The position numbers were made by a program, and so were the translations under genes. From positions 109,517 through 118,819 of the forward strand of contig NZ_MOMC01000008.1 of the NCBI RefSeq assembly GCF_001983105.1: a stretch of 9,303 bases of DNA, given 5' to 3'. This document shows, in pieces, positions 1 through 5,938 of this stretch. Source of the stretch: Pseudofrankia asymbiotica. Lineage in GTDB: Bacteria; Actinomycetota; Actinomycetes; Frankiales; Frankiaceae. The number at the start of each line of letters is the position of its first letter. Positions within the stretch are counted from its first letter, which is position 1. The notes under the pieces were generated by a model, which saw nothing but the letters and a program-made list of their open reading frames with translations, did no database searches and was not told the origin of the DNA.

Positions 1-1722
1 TTCGCCCTCGTCGAGCCGGGCTGTGAGCCGTTCGGTGGCTGTGGCCAGGAAGCTGACCCGTTCGCGGGCCTGGCGCTCGGCGGCGATGAGCCTGGCTCGT
101 TCGAGGGCGAGGGCGGTCTGTGCGGCGAGTGCGTGGGCGAAGTCGCGGTCCTCGGGTCCGAACAGGCATGGGTAGTCGAAGGAGAACCTCAGTGCGCCGA
201 GTACCTCCCCGCGGGCCGAGAGGGGCAGGGCGCACAGGGAGACCGTTGCGGGCTCGAGGTCGCGCAGCTGCGGGTAGCGGGTGTGTTCGTCGGCGGCCGA
301 CTCGAGCCAGACGGCGTGGCCCTCCCGGATCGCCTCGGCGGCTGGCAGCGCGGCGTCGCGGCGTTCGGCGCGTAGCTGGGTGACCAGTTCGTCGGGGTAG
401 CCGACGGCGCCGGGGACGGCGAGCAGGTCGCCGTCGAGGGGTACGAGCAGGCTGCCGCCGCTCGCGCCGAGGGCCGCGACGCCTTCGGTGAGGACGACCT
501 CGGCGACCTGTTCGGGCCGGGTGGTGGAGGCGAGCGCGGCTGTCGCGGCCTGGAGGCGGGCGCCGCGTTCGGCGGCGCGGCGGGCGGTGGAGGCTTCCGC
601 GAGGGCCTGGAGCAGGTATTCCTCGAAGCTGGGTGGGGTGGGTGGTTGCTGGCCGCGGCCGGCGGCGCGCAGCTGGGTGATGAGTGAGCCGAGGTACCAG
701 CGTCGGATCGCCCAGTGGGAGGGTGGTGTCTCCACGGTGAGCAGGCGGGCGGCTCTGGCGTAGGCGTCGGCCTGGTCGAGGCCGTCGAGGTAGTCCTGGG
801 CGGCGTCCGCGTCGGTCAGGGGCAGGGACAGGGACAGGGTGGTCCGTGGCTGTCCGGCCGCCGCGGCTGCGCGTACCTGCTGGAGGATCGCCTCGCGGGG
901 GCCGGCGAAGCGGGTCGTCACGACGGCGATCAGTTCGGCGAGGTGGGGTGGGAGCGCGCCGCTCTCGCCGCTGGCGGCGCCGTGGGAGGCGAGGATGAAC
1001 TCGCGGACGACGTTGTCGATGTGGTTCTTGGTGGCCAGGAGCAGGTCGGTGGGGACGTCCTCGATGCTGACCGGGTAGCGGGGCGGGGTCGTGTCGCCGG
1101 CTGGGTGGGGCTGGGCTGGCGGTGCTGGTGCGGTTTGCTCGCCCGCGGTGTGCTCGCCAGGTTCTGGCTCTCGCGGCGCGGGGGCGGGGTGTTCACCGGT
1201 CCGGGTGGGCGTGCGCCGGTGCTGGCGGCCGTGGTGCGGCGGGGGGGTGGTGTCTGGTGCGGCGTCGAGTTCGGCCCAGACCACTTTTCCCGTGCCGTCG
1301 GGGGAGCAGCCCCAGCGGGCCGCGATGCCGTCCACGATCGTCATGCCGCGGCCGGTGAGTGACTCGGAGTTGGCGCCGCGGCCGCGGATGGGTGTGGCGG
1401 GGCTCGCGTCGGCGACCTCGACGCGCAGGCCGTTGTCGCCGGTGAACACGCGCAGGGTGACGGGGGGCTGGCCGTGGAGCAGGGCGTTGGTCAGCAGCTC
1501 GCCGGCGACCAGGGCCGCGTCGGAGCGCAGCGCCCGCAGTGGTGGCTCGATGCCGGCCAGGGTCGCCGAGACGAGCCTGCGTGACCGTGGTACGGCGCGG
1601 GGCGCGTCGGCGTCGACGCACAGGTCGACGAGGAGCTCGCCGCGGGGCGCCGCGGGTTTGTGTATCTGGGGGGTGGGTGTGGTGGCCGTGGGTGCACCAG
1701 AGGGGCCTGTGTCACTGGTCAC
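1..1722 (-). CDS. ATP-binding SpoIIE-family regulator (HATPase + GAF), 3' part cut by the window edge
   Basis: I translated 574 codons without a stop from GTG 1722 to the left edge. An anti-sigma-type HATPase_c domain lies at about residues 28-153: the N-box ELLTNALLHG carries E75 and N79, the second box is VEVADAS with D105, and the GRGM glycine loop is at 124-127. A Pro/Ala-rich linker (about 155-215) follows, then a helical region (about 217-355, DLLLATKNHIDNVVREF). A GAF domain spans about 391-541 and ends in a helix (ALAAQTALALERARLI). The sequence after it (FLATATERLTARLDEGE) resembles the start of a further GAF or SpoIIE/PP2C module, which would lie outside the window. In this family the HATPase binds anti-sigma antagonists or sigma factors and the PP2C dephosphorylates the antagonist; that role is inferred here. 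GTG 1722 has AAGGTGG nine bases upstream. It is the third gene of the minus-strand cluster, 129 bp after the cysteine-rich gene. Confidence 0.88.
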   Translation of the reverse strand, partial: MTSDTGPSGAPTATTPTPQIHKPAAPRGELLVDLCVDADAPRAVPRSRRLVSATLAGIEPPLRALRSDAALVAGELLTNALLHGQPPVTLRVFTGDNGLRVEVADASPATPIRGRGANSESLTGRGMTIVDGIAARWGCSPDGTGKVVWAELDAAPDTTPPPHHGRQHRRTPTRTGEHPAPAPREPEPGEHTAGEQTAPAPPAQPHPAGDTTPPRYPVSIEDVPTDLLLATKNHIDNVVREFILASHGAASGESGALPPHLAELIAVVTTRFAGPREAILQQVRAAAAAGQPRTTLSLSLPLTDADAAQDYLDGLDQADAYARAARLLTVETPPSHWAIRRWYLGSLITQLRAAGRGQQPPTPPSFEEYLLQALAEASTARRAAERGARLQAATAALASTTRPEQVAEVVLTEGVAALGASGGSLLVPLDGDLLAVPGAVGYPDELVTQLRAERRDAALPAAEAIREGHAVWLESAADEHTRYPQLRDLEPATVSLCALPLSARGEVLGALRFSFDYPCLFGPEDRDFAHALAAQTALALERARLIAAERQARERVSFLATATERLTARLDEGE

Positions 1723-1731
1723 TCGTGTCCC

Positions 1732-1738
1732 CCACCTT
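1732..1738 (-). promoter_or_regulatory. Ribosome binding site of the HATPase/GAF gene
   Basis: On the minus strand AAGGTGG stands nine bases before GTG 1722. It supports this start over the nearby out-of-frame GTG at 1715. Confidence 0.6.
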
Positions 1739-1807
1739 GGCCGTTTCCGTCCTGGCCCTGTTGGGGCCCGTCCCCCGACAGTAGGCCGGCCGGTCCGTCC
1801 TGACGAG

Positions 1808-1823
1808 GGCGGGATCGCCCGCC
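1808..1823 (-). terminator. Short GC hairpin after the cysteine-rich gene (possible weak terminator)
   Basis: A perfect 6-bp inverted repeat (GGCGGG, 4-nt loop, CCCGCC) lies about 28 bp past the stop of the cysteine-rich gene and before the HATPase/GAF gene. There is no T-run. In DNA this GC-rich such short stems arise often, so it may be chance, an attenuator or an mRNA stability element. Confidence 0.22.
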
Positions 1824-1851
1824 GGCGTGGGTGGCTCCTGTCTGTCCGGTG

Positions 1852-2502
1852 TCATCCGCGGCCGGTCCGGTGGCGGGTGGCGCGGGTGAGCTGAGCGTGA
1901 CGGGCGGCGAAGCGGGCCCGGGAGGCGCGTTGGCGGGCCTGGCGGCAGGGATGGCACTGGGTGTCCTGCGCGGGCGCGGCGCGGCAGGTCACGCACAGCA
2001 CCACCACCGCCGGACCCGCCGCGGGCGCCCCGGGCCTCGTGCCGTCCCCGTCGCCGCTGGTCTCGTCGGCGCCCGCTGCTGGTGGGTGTGGGTGGCCGGC
2101 CGCGGCGCGGGCCTCGCGAAGGGCCTCGTGGCGGAACTCGTCGACGCCGCGCCGGCAGTAGCAGCTGGGCGCCGGGCCCGCGAGGCCGGTGACCGCCGGC
2201 AGGGCGGTGCCCGTGGCCGCGTGCCAGGTCGGCTCTGGCTCCGGGCCGTCCGTCTCGTTCCGGGCCGTCCGGGCGCCGGCCGGATCGCCGACGGCGCCGC
2301 CGGTGGTGGCCGTGCGGCTGGCCGGGGTGGTGGGTTCGGCCTGGTCGGGGAGGGCGCAGCAGGTCACCCACACGGCCGTCGGGCCGCCGCCGAAGTGGGC
2401 CGACCATGGGTGGCCGCACAGCGAGCACCGCGTGGGCGGCGGGACGGGTGTGTCGGGCTCGGCCACACCTCCAGTCGACCATGCTCGGCGTGCCGTGCGC
2501 AC
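1852..2502 (-). CDS. Cysteine-rich, zinc-ribbon-like protein of unknown function
   Basis: The product has 216 residues if it starts at GTG 2502, or 204 from GTG 2466. I do not recognise the family. Ten cysteines sit in three groups: CSLCGHPWSAHF followed by a CC pair (C26, C29, C48, C49, with H31 and H36 nearby); CYC (C114, C116); and a CxxC-x9-CxxC ribbon (C170, C173, C183, C186). The last is followed by a strongly basic tail (RQARQRASRARFAARH). The segments between are Pro/Ala/Gly/Thr-rich and probably disordered. There is no signal peptide or membrane segment, so it is probably cytoplasmic. The spacing suggests structural zinc and, with the basic tail, nucleic-acid or protein binding (inference). 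The frame is supported by G/C-rich third positions and the ordered cysteines. The start is uncertain: GTG 2466 has GGAGG only one base upstream, too close, while GTG 2502 has AGGA 12 bases upstream. It lies between the kinase and HATPase/GAF genes on the same strand. Confidence 0.72.
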   Translation of the reverse strand: MRTARRAWSTGGVAEPDTPVPPPTRCSLCGHPWSAHFGGGPTAVWVTCCALPDQAEPTTPASRTATTGGAVGDPAGARTARNETDGPEPEPTWHAATGTALPAVTGLAGPAPSCYCRRGVDEFRHEALREARAAAGHPHPPAAGADETSGDGDGTRPGAPAAGPAVVVLCVTCRAAPAQDTQCHPCRQARQRASRARFAARHAQLTRATRHRTGRG

Positions 2503-2636
2503 GATCTCGGCGCATCCTGTGGCCCGCGCCGTGGGCGTCGCCTTCGTGTCGTGACCGCCGGCGTGGCCATCGCCGCGAGGGGGCCCGTGGCTCGTGGCGT
2601 CGTCAGGCCGCGGGCGGTAGGCGTGGCTGGCGCGGG

Positions 2637-4481
2637 TCAGCTCACCGGAGTCCGCTGGGACCTGTCGACGGTGAAGGTGGTGCAGCTGGCGCCGAGGACC
2701 TTGCCTTTCAGGTGCTGGCCGTCCGTGGACGAGGTGCCGGACAGGCGGACCATGAGGTAGCCGACCGGGTGGACGAGCCAGAGCCTGCCGGTCAGTTCGA
2801 GATCGTCGCCCCGCAGCGTGCCGTCCATCGTGTACTCCCCGGACGGCACGTCGGGGTTGTCGGTCGGCGCCGAGAACGAGAACACGGCGGTGATCCGGCC
2901 GGGTTCCTCCGGCACGTCGAGGATGGTCAGTTCCAGGGCGGTGACGCCCTGCTGGCAGGTGTAGGTGCCGGTGAAGCGGCCGGCGAGCAGTTCGGTGTCG
3001 CCGGCGCCCGGGATGCCGGCGCCCTGGGGGGTCGGGGAGGCGGTGGCCGTCGGGGTGGGCTCGGGTGCCGGGTCGTTCCCGGCGCTGGTCACCGCCGCGG
3101 TGATCCCGGCGCCGGCGAGCCCGGACGCGAGCAGCGCCGCGGCCGCGGCCGCGGCGAACCAGCCGCGCCGGGGCCGGGCCGGCCGCCGGGCGGGTGCCGT
3201 GGGGGCGAGGACGCCCAGTGGCCCGCCGAGGGCCGCGGGCCGTTCCCCGTGGCCGGTAGGGGCAGGAGTGCGTGCCGGTTGTGGCGTGGTGCCGGGAGCC
3301 GGGTACGCGTCGGGGGTCGGCGACGGGAACCAGTGCCGCGCGCCGGGGGCGTCCGGCCGGGTGCCGGGTGAGCCCCATTCGCCGGCCGCTGGCGGGACCG
3401 GGGTGGGTGGCCCGGCCGGCCATGGGGACGGCGGGGCCGGTGCCGGCGGCGTCGGCGGTGCGGGCGGACCGCTGGGCGCGCTCGGGACGGAGGCCGGGGG
3501 CTGCCAGAGGACTTCCAGCACCCGGGCGGCGGCGGCCGCCGGGTCGGCCGTGTCGCCGACGAGGGAGGCCAGCAGCCTTGTGGCGGGCGGCCGGGCGGGC
3601 GGGTCGCGGCGCAGCGCCGAGCGGACCACGGACATCAGCCGTGGTGGCACGCCGGCGAGGTCGGGCTCGGTGGTCATCGACCGGTACAGCAGTGCGCCGG
3701 CCGTCCCGGTGCCGAACGGCGGGCGGCCGGTCGCCGCGAACGCGACCGTGAGGGCCCAGGCCCACACGTCCGCGGCGGGCCCGGCGCGCCGGCCCTCGGC
3801 CTGCTCGGGCGCGAGGTAGCCGGGGCTGCCGACGACGGCGCCGGTCCGGGTCACCTCGGTGCCGGCGGCCGGGTTGGTCGGCACGGCCATGCCGAAGTCG
3901 ATGACCTTCGGCCCGGTGGCGGTGATGAGCACGTTCGCGGGTTTCAGGTCGCGGTGCACGATCCCCGCGCGGTGGATCGCGACGAGGGCCTCGGCGAGGC
4001 CGACCGCGAGGGCCTCGACGGTCGGGGCCGACAGGGGCCCGCCGAGGCTGACTGCCTCGGCGAGGGTCGGGCCGGGGATGTACTCCGTCGCGAGCCAGGG
4101 CCGTGGGGCGTCCGGGTCGGCGGCCAGGACCCGGGCGGCGCAGGCGCCGGCGACGGCCCTGGCGGCGGCGACCTCCCGGCGGAACCGGGCCCGGTAGTCG
4201 GCGGCGGCGGCGATCCGCTGGTGGATCAGCTTGACGGCGACGAGCCGTCCGTCGGCGGCGGCGGGGTCACCGCCCGCGGGCCGCGGTGCGGTGGGGCTCG
4301 CGGCGGGCCCGGGGAGGCCGGGGGCCGGGCGGTGGCCCGGGGTGTCGTCGAGCTGGATGGTGGCCGTGTCGTCGGCGACGCCGAGGAAGACGACGCCCAT
4401 CGCGCCGGCGCCGAGCCGGGCGGTCAGCTGGTAGCCGCCGACCCGTGTGGGGTCGCCGGCCTGTAGCGGTTCCAGCGGCAT
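2637..4481 (-). CDS. Transmembrane serine/threonine protein kinase (PknB-like) with extracytoplasmic domain
   Basis: The 614-residue protein has a complete Hanks-type kinase domain. The glycine loop LGAGAMGVVFLG is at 23-34, ATP lysine K84 in VAVKLI, alpha-C glutamate E103, catalytic loop HRDLKPAN at 176-183 (D178), DFG at 195-197, and APE at 224-226 after an activation loop with several Thr (209-213) and SPGY. A Pro/Ala/Gly-rich juxtamembrane linker runs about 327-430. A basic stop (RRPARPRRG) leads into a membrane helix at about 441-464. A Thr/Pro spacer (about 470-487) then precedes a compact external domain (about 500-606), rich in beta strands, with cysteines C509 and C600 near its two ends. 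The kinase should autophosphorylate and phosphorylate cytoplasmic targets in response to an outside signal. Unusually, about 40 extra residues (35-78, Pro/Ala-rich) separate the glycine loop from K84. ATG 4481 has AAGGA eight bases upstream; the open frame beyond it (to 4808) lacks domain sequence. It is first in the minus-strand cluster and divergent from the ABC exporter. Confidence 0.95.
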   Translation of the reverse strand: MPLEPLQAGDPTRVGGYQLTARLGAGAMGVVFLGVADDTATIQLDDTPGHRPAPGLPGPAASPTAPRPAGGDPAAADGRLVAVKLIHQRIAAAADYRARFRREVAAARAVAGACAARVLAADPDAPRPWLATEYIPGPTLAEAVSLGGPLSAPTVEALAVGLAEALVAIHRAGIVHRDLKPANVLITATGPKVIDFGMAVPTNPAAGTEVTRTGAVVGSPGYLAPEQAEGRRAGPAADVWAWALTVAFAATGRPPFGTGTAGALLYRSMTTEPDLAGVPPRLMSVVRSALRRDPPARPPATRLLASLVGDTADPAAAAARVLEVLWQPPASVPSAPSGPPAPPTPPAPAPPSPWPAGPPTPVPPAAGEWGSPGTRPDAPGARHWFPSPTPDAYPAPGTTPQPARTPAPTGHGERPAALGGPLGVLAPTAPARRPARPRRGWFAAAAAAALLASGLAGAGITAAVTSAGNDPAPEPTPTATASPTPQGAGIPGAGDTELLAGRFTGTYTCQQGVTALELTILDVPEEPGRITAVFSFSAPTDNPDVPSGEYTMDGTLRGDDLELTGRLWLVHPVGYLMVRLSGTSSTDGQHLKGKVLGASCTTFTVDRSQRTPVS

Positions 4482-4489
4482 CCGCGCGT

Positions 4490-4498
4490 TCCTTTCCT
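4490..4498 (-). promoter_or_regulatory. Ribosome binding site of the kinase gene
   Basis: The minus strand reads AGGAAAGGA here. Its AAGGA core ends eight bases before ATG 4481. This fixes the kinase start against upstream in-frame codons reaching 4808. Confidence 0.7.
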
Positions 4499-4588
4499 CG
4501 ACGCCCGCGCCTGGTCCCGGGTGGCTGCCCGGTCCTGTCCCGGTCCGGCGGGCCGTGCGGGGTGGTGGCCGCCGTGAGCCGCCAGTCT

Positions 4589-4618
4589 CCGCCCGCCGGG
4601 GCCGGTGGCGGCGGGCGG
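4589..4618. repeat. Inverted repeat, 9-bp arms
   Basis: CCGCCCGCC (4589-4597) and GGCGGGCGG (4610-4618) are perfect complements around a 12-nt spacer, in the kinase 5' untranslated or promoter region. In this base composition it may be chance. Confidence 0.35.
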
Positions 4619-4631
4619 TGTCGCCTGGATG

Positions 4632-4653
4632 TCCTGAACCGTTCCTGGACCGC
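4632..4653. repeat. Two imperfect 11-bp tandem units (TCCTGAACCGT / TCCTGGACCGC)
   Basis: Two adjacent 11-mers match at 9 of 11 positions, giving one helical turn per unit. It is a weaker candidate protein-binding site than the 4687-4708 pair because it is embedded in GC-rich sequence. Confidence 0.3.
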
Positions 4654-4686
4654 GAGGGCCGGCGCGGCCTCACGTCCGCGGTGAAC

Positions 4687-4708
4687 CTCAGAGTTCGCTC
4701 AGAGGACG
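4687..4708. repeat. 11-bp tandem repeat (CTCAGAG TTCG CTCAGAG GACG), candidate operator
   Basis: CTCAGAG occurs twice, at 4687-4693 and 4698-4704, exactly 11 bp apart; over the full 11-bp units 9 of 11 bases match. The same bases also form an imperfect hairpin (4686-4705) with a TTCG loop. Tandem half-sites one helical turn apart are typical of OmpR/PhoB-type response regulators such as mycobacterial MprA and PhoP. It lies about 205 bp from the kinase start and 195 bp from the exporter start. The regulator's identity is not known from this window. Confidence 0.45.
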
Positions 4709-4890
4709 CCGCCGTACAGGCTGGGTGGTGCACCGGGAGAGAACAATAGGTGCGGATGGCACGATGGGGCGCGGGAGAGATCCGGGCCCTTACCCGTGGC
4801 GTTCGCACCGTCGCCCGCCGCGTTGGTGCTGGACGTGGGACGGGGCCGGGTCGGGTTCGCGGCAGCCGCCGCGGGCCGCACCGCCCACAC

Positions 4891-4896
4891 GGAAGG
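4891..4896 (+). promoter_or_regulatory. Ribosome binding site of the ABC ATPase gene
   Basis: GGAAGG lies seven bases before GTG 4904. It decides this start over the in-frame GTG at 4796, which has no comparable site and would add 36 residues before the first ABC strand. Confidence 0.65.
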
Positions 4897-4903
4897 CGGC
4901 GAG

Positions 4904-5938
4904 GTGCGCGACGGAGCGCTCGCGATCGACGGGTTGTCCAAGCGGTACGGAGAGGTCGTCGCGCTGCGCGGGATGACGTTCGACGTGCGGGCCGGTGAGC
5001 TGTTCGGCTTTGTCGGTTCCAACGGGGCGGGCAAGACGACGACGATGCGGATCGTGCTCGGTGTGCTGACCGCTGACGCCGGTGAGGTCCGCTACGACGG
5101 CAGCCCGTTGACCCTCGCGGCGCGGCGCCGGATCGGTTACATGCCCGAGGAGCGGGGTCTCTACCCGAAGATGCGGGTCGGTGAGCAGCTGGAGTACCTC
5201 GCCCAGCTGCATGGCCTGTCCGGGCCGGCGGCGCGCCGGTCGACGCGGGAGTGGGCGCAGCGGCTCGGTATCGCGCCGCGGCTCGGTGACGAGGTGCAGG
5301 CCCTCAGCCTCGGTAACCAGCAGCGCGCCCAGCTGTGCGCGGCGCTGGTGCACGACCCGGCGGTGCTGGTCCTCGACGAGCCGTTCTCCGGGCTGGACCC
5401 GGTCGCGGTCGACGTGATGAGTGACGTGCTGCGCGAGCGGGCCGCGGCGGGGGTGCCGGTGGTGTTCTCCAGTCACCAGCTCGACCTTGTCGAGCGGCTG
5501 TGCGACCGGGTCGGGATCGTGTCGGGTGGCGCGATGGTCGCCGTCGGGCCGGTCGACGAGCTGCGCGCGGAGGGCGAGTCGCTGCTGGTCGTCGACGCGC
5601 CGGGCGCGCCGGAGGGCTGGGCGGCGGGGGTGGCGGGGGTGCTCGCGGCCCGGGTGGAGGGTGGGCGCACGGTGCTCGCGCTGGCCGCGGGCGCTGACGA
5701 CCAGCAGGTGCTGCGGGCGGCGCTCGCGACGGGCCCGGTGCACGAGTTCGCGCACCGGCGCCCGACGCTGACCGAGCTGTTCCGCGAGGTGGTCAGCTCG
5801 GACGACCCGGTGCCGGCCGGGCCGCCGGACGACGGCCAGGACCGGGGCGGGGCCGGGCGCGGGCGTGGCCGGGGGAGACGGGTCGGGTTCGGGATCGGGG
5901 TCGGCGCGTTGGCGCGGACGAAGGGCGGCCAGCGGTGA
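4904..5938 (+). CDS. ABC transporter ATP-binding protein, NatA/CcmA type
   Basis: The 344-residue product is the ATPase subunit of an ABC exporter. Visible motifs are Walker A GSNGAGKT (38-45, K44), the signature LSLGNQQR (135-142), Walker B VLVLDEP (154-160, catalytic E159), the D-loop SGLD (162-165) and the H-loop histidine H191. The signature LSLGN replaces the canonical LSGGQ, a form I associate with NatA-like exporter ATPases. An accessory domain covers about 225-298 (HRRPTLTELFREVV, typical of this subfamily). The last 45 residues are a low-complexity Pro, then Gly/Arg-rich tail (GRGRGRGRR), beyond the usual family end. The stop overlaps the permease start by 4 bp (GTGA), implying translational coupling. 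Substrate cannot be told from sequence; NatAB-like systems export sodium or drug/antibiotic-like compounds. Confidence 0.93.
   Translation: MRDGALAIDGLSKRYGEVVALRGMTFDVRAGELFGFVGSNGAGKTTTMRIVLGVLTADAGEVRYDGSPLTLAARRRIGYMPEERGLYPKMRVGEQLEYLAQLHGLSGPAARRSTREWAQRLGIAPRLGDEVQALSLGNQQRAQLCAALVHDPAVLVLDEPFSGLDPVAVDVMSDVLRERAAAGVPVVFSSHQLDLVERLCDRVGIVSGGAMVAVGPVDELRAEGESLLVVDAPGAPEGWAAGVAGVLAARVEGGRTVLALAAGADDQQVLRAALATGPVHEFAHRRPTLTELFREVVSSDDPVPAGPPDDGQDRGGAGRGRGRGRRVGFGIGVGALARTKGGQR

Larger units (their letters stand above)
4482..4903. promoter_or_regulatory. Divergent intergenic region between the kinase and ABC exporter genes
   Basis: This 422-bp stretch has no convincing gene. Both divergent units must draw their promoters from it. 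It holds a 9-bp inverted repeat (4589-4618), two 11-bp-period tandem repeats (4632-4653 and 4687-4708) and a less GC-rich patch at about 4735-4750 (AGAGAACAATAGGTG) that could be an exporter -10 region. I see no clear -35/-10 pair, so no promoter is placed. The exporter frame stays open back to 4796, but that extension reads as ordinary GC-rich noise (Ala/Gly/Arg) with no domain. Confidence 0.6.

Noticed and set aside
823..839. CAGGGACAGGGACAGGG tandem repeat
   Set aside because: It lies inside coding sequence and simply encodes the Leu-Ser repeat LSLSLPL.
715..1362. Plus-strand open frame opposite the HATPase/GAF gene
   Set aside because: Gly/Val/Arg-rich antisense shadow; the opposite strand encodes clear HATPase and GAF motifs.
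1712..2515. Minus-strand open frame of 267 codons overlapping the cysteine-rich gene, whose stop overlaps the HATPase/GAF start by 11 bp
   Set aside because: The product is Arg/Pro-rich low complexity without domains. The other frame has ordered cysteine motifs and G/C-rich third positions.
2503..3765. Upstream extension of the cysteine-rich frame for about 420 codons, inside the kinase gene
   Set aside because: The kinase frame carries the linker, membrane helix and sensor domain here. The extension is Arg/Pro-rich noise from high GC.
4482..4808. N-terminal extension of the kinase frame
   Set aside because: No domain sequence; ATG 4481 has a good ribosome site and directly precedes the kinase fold.
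4796..4903. N-terminal extension of the ABC ATPase to an earlier GTG
   Set aside because: It adds 36 Ala/Arg-rich residues not typical of the family; GTG 4904 has GGAAGG at good spacing.
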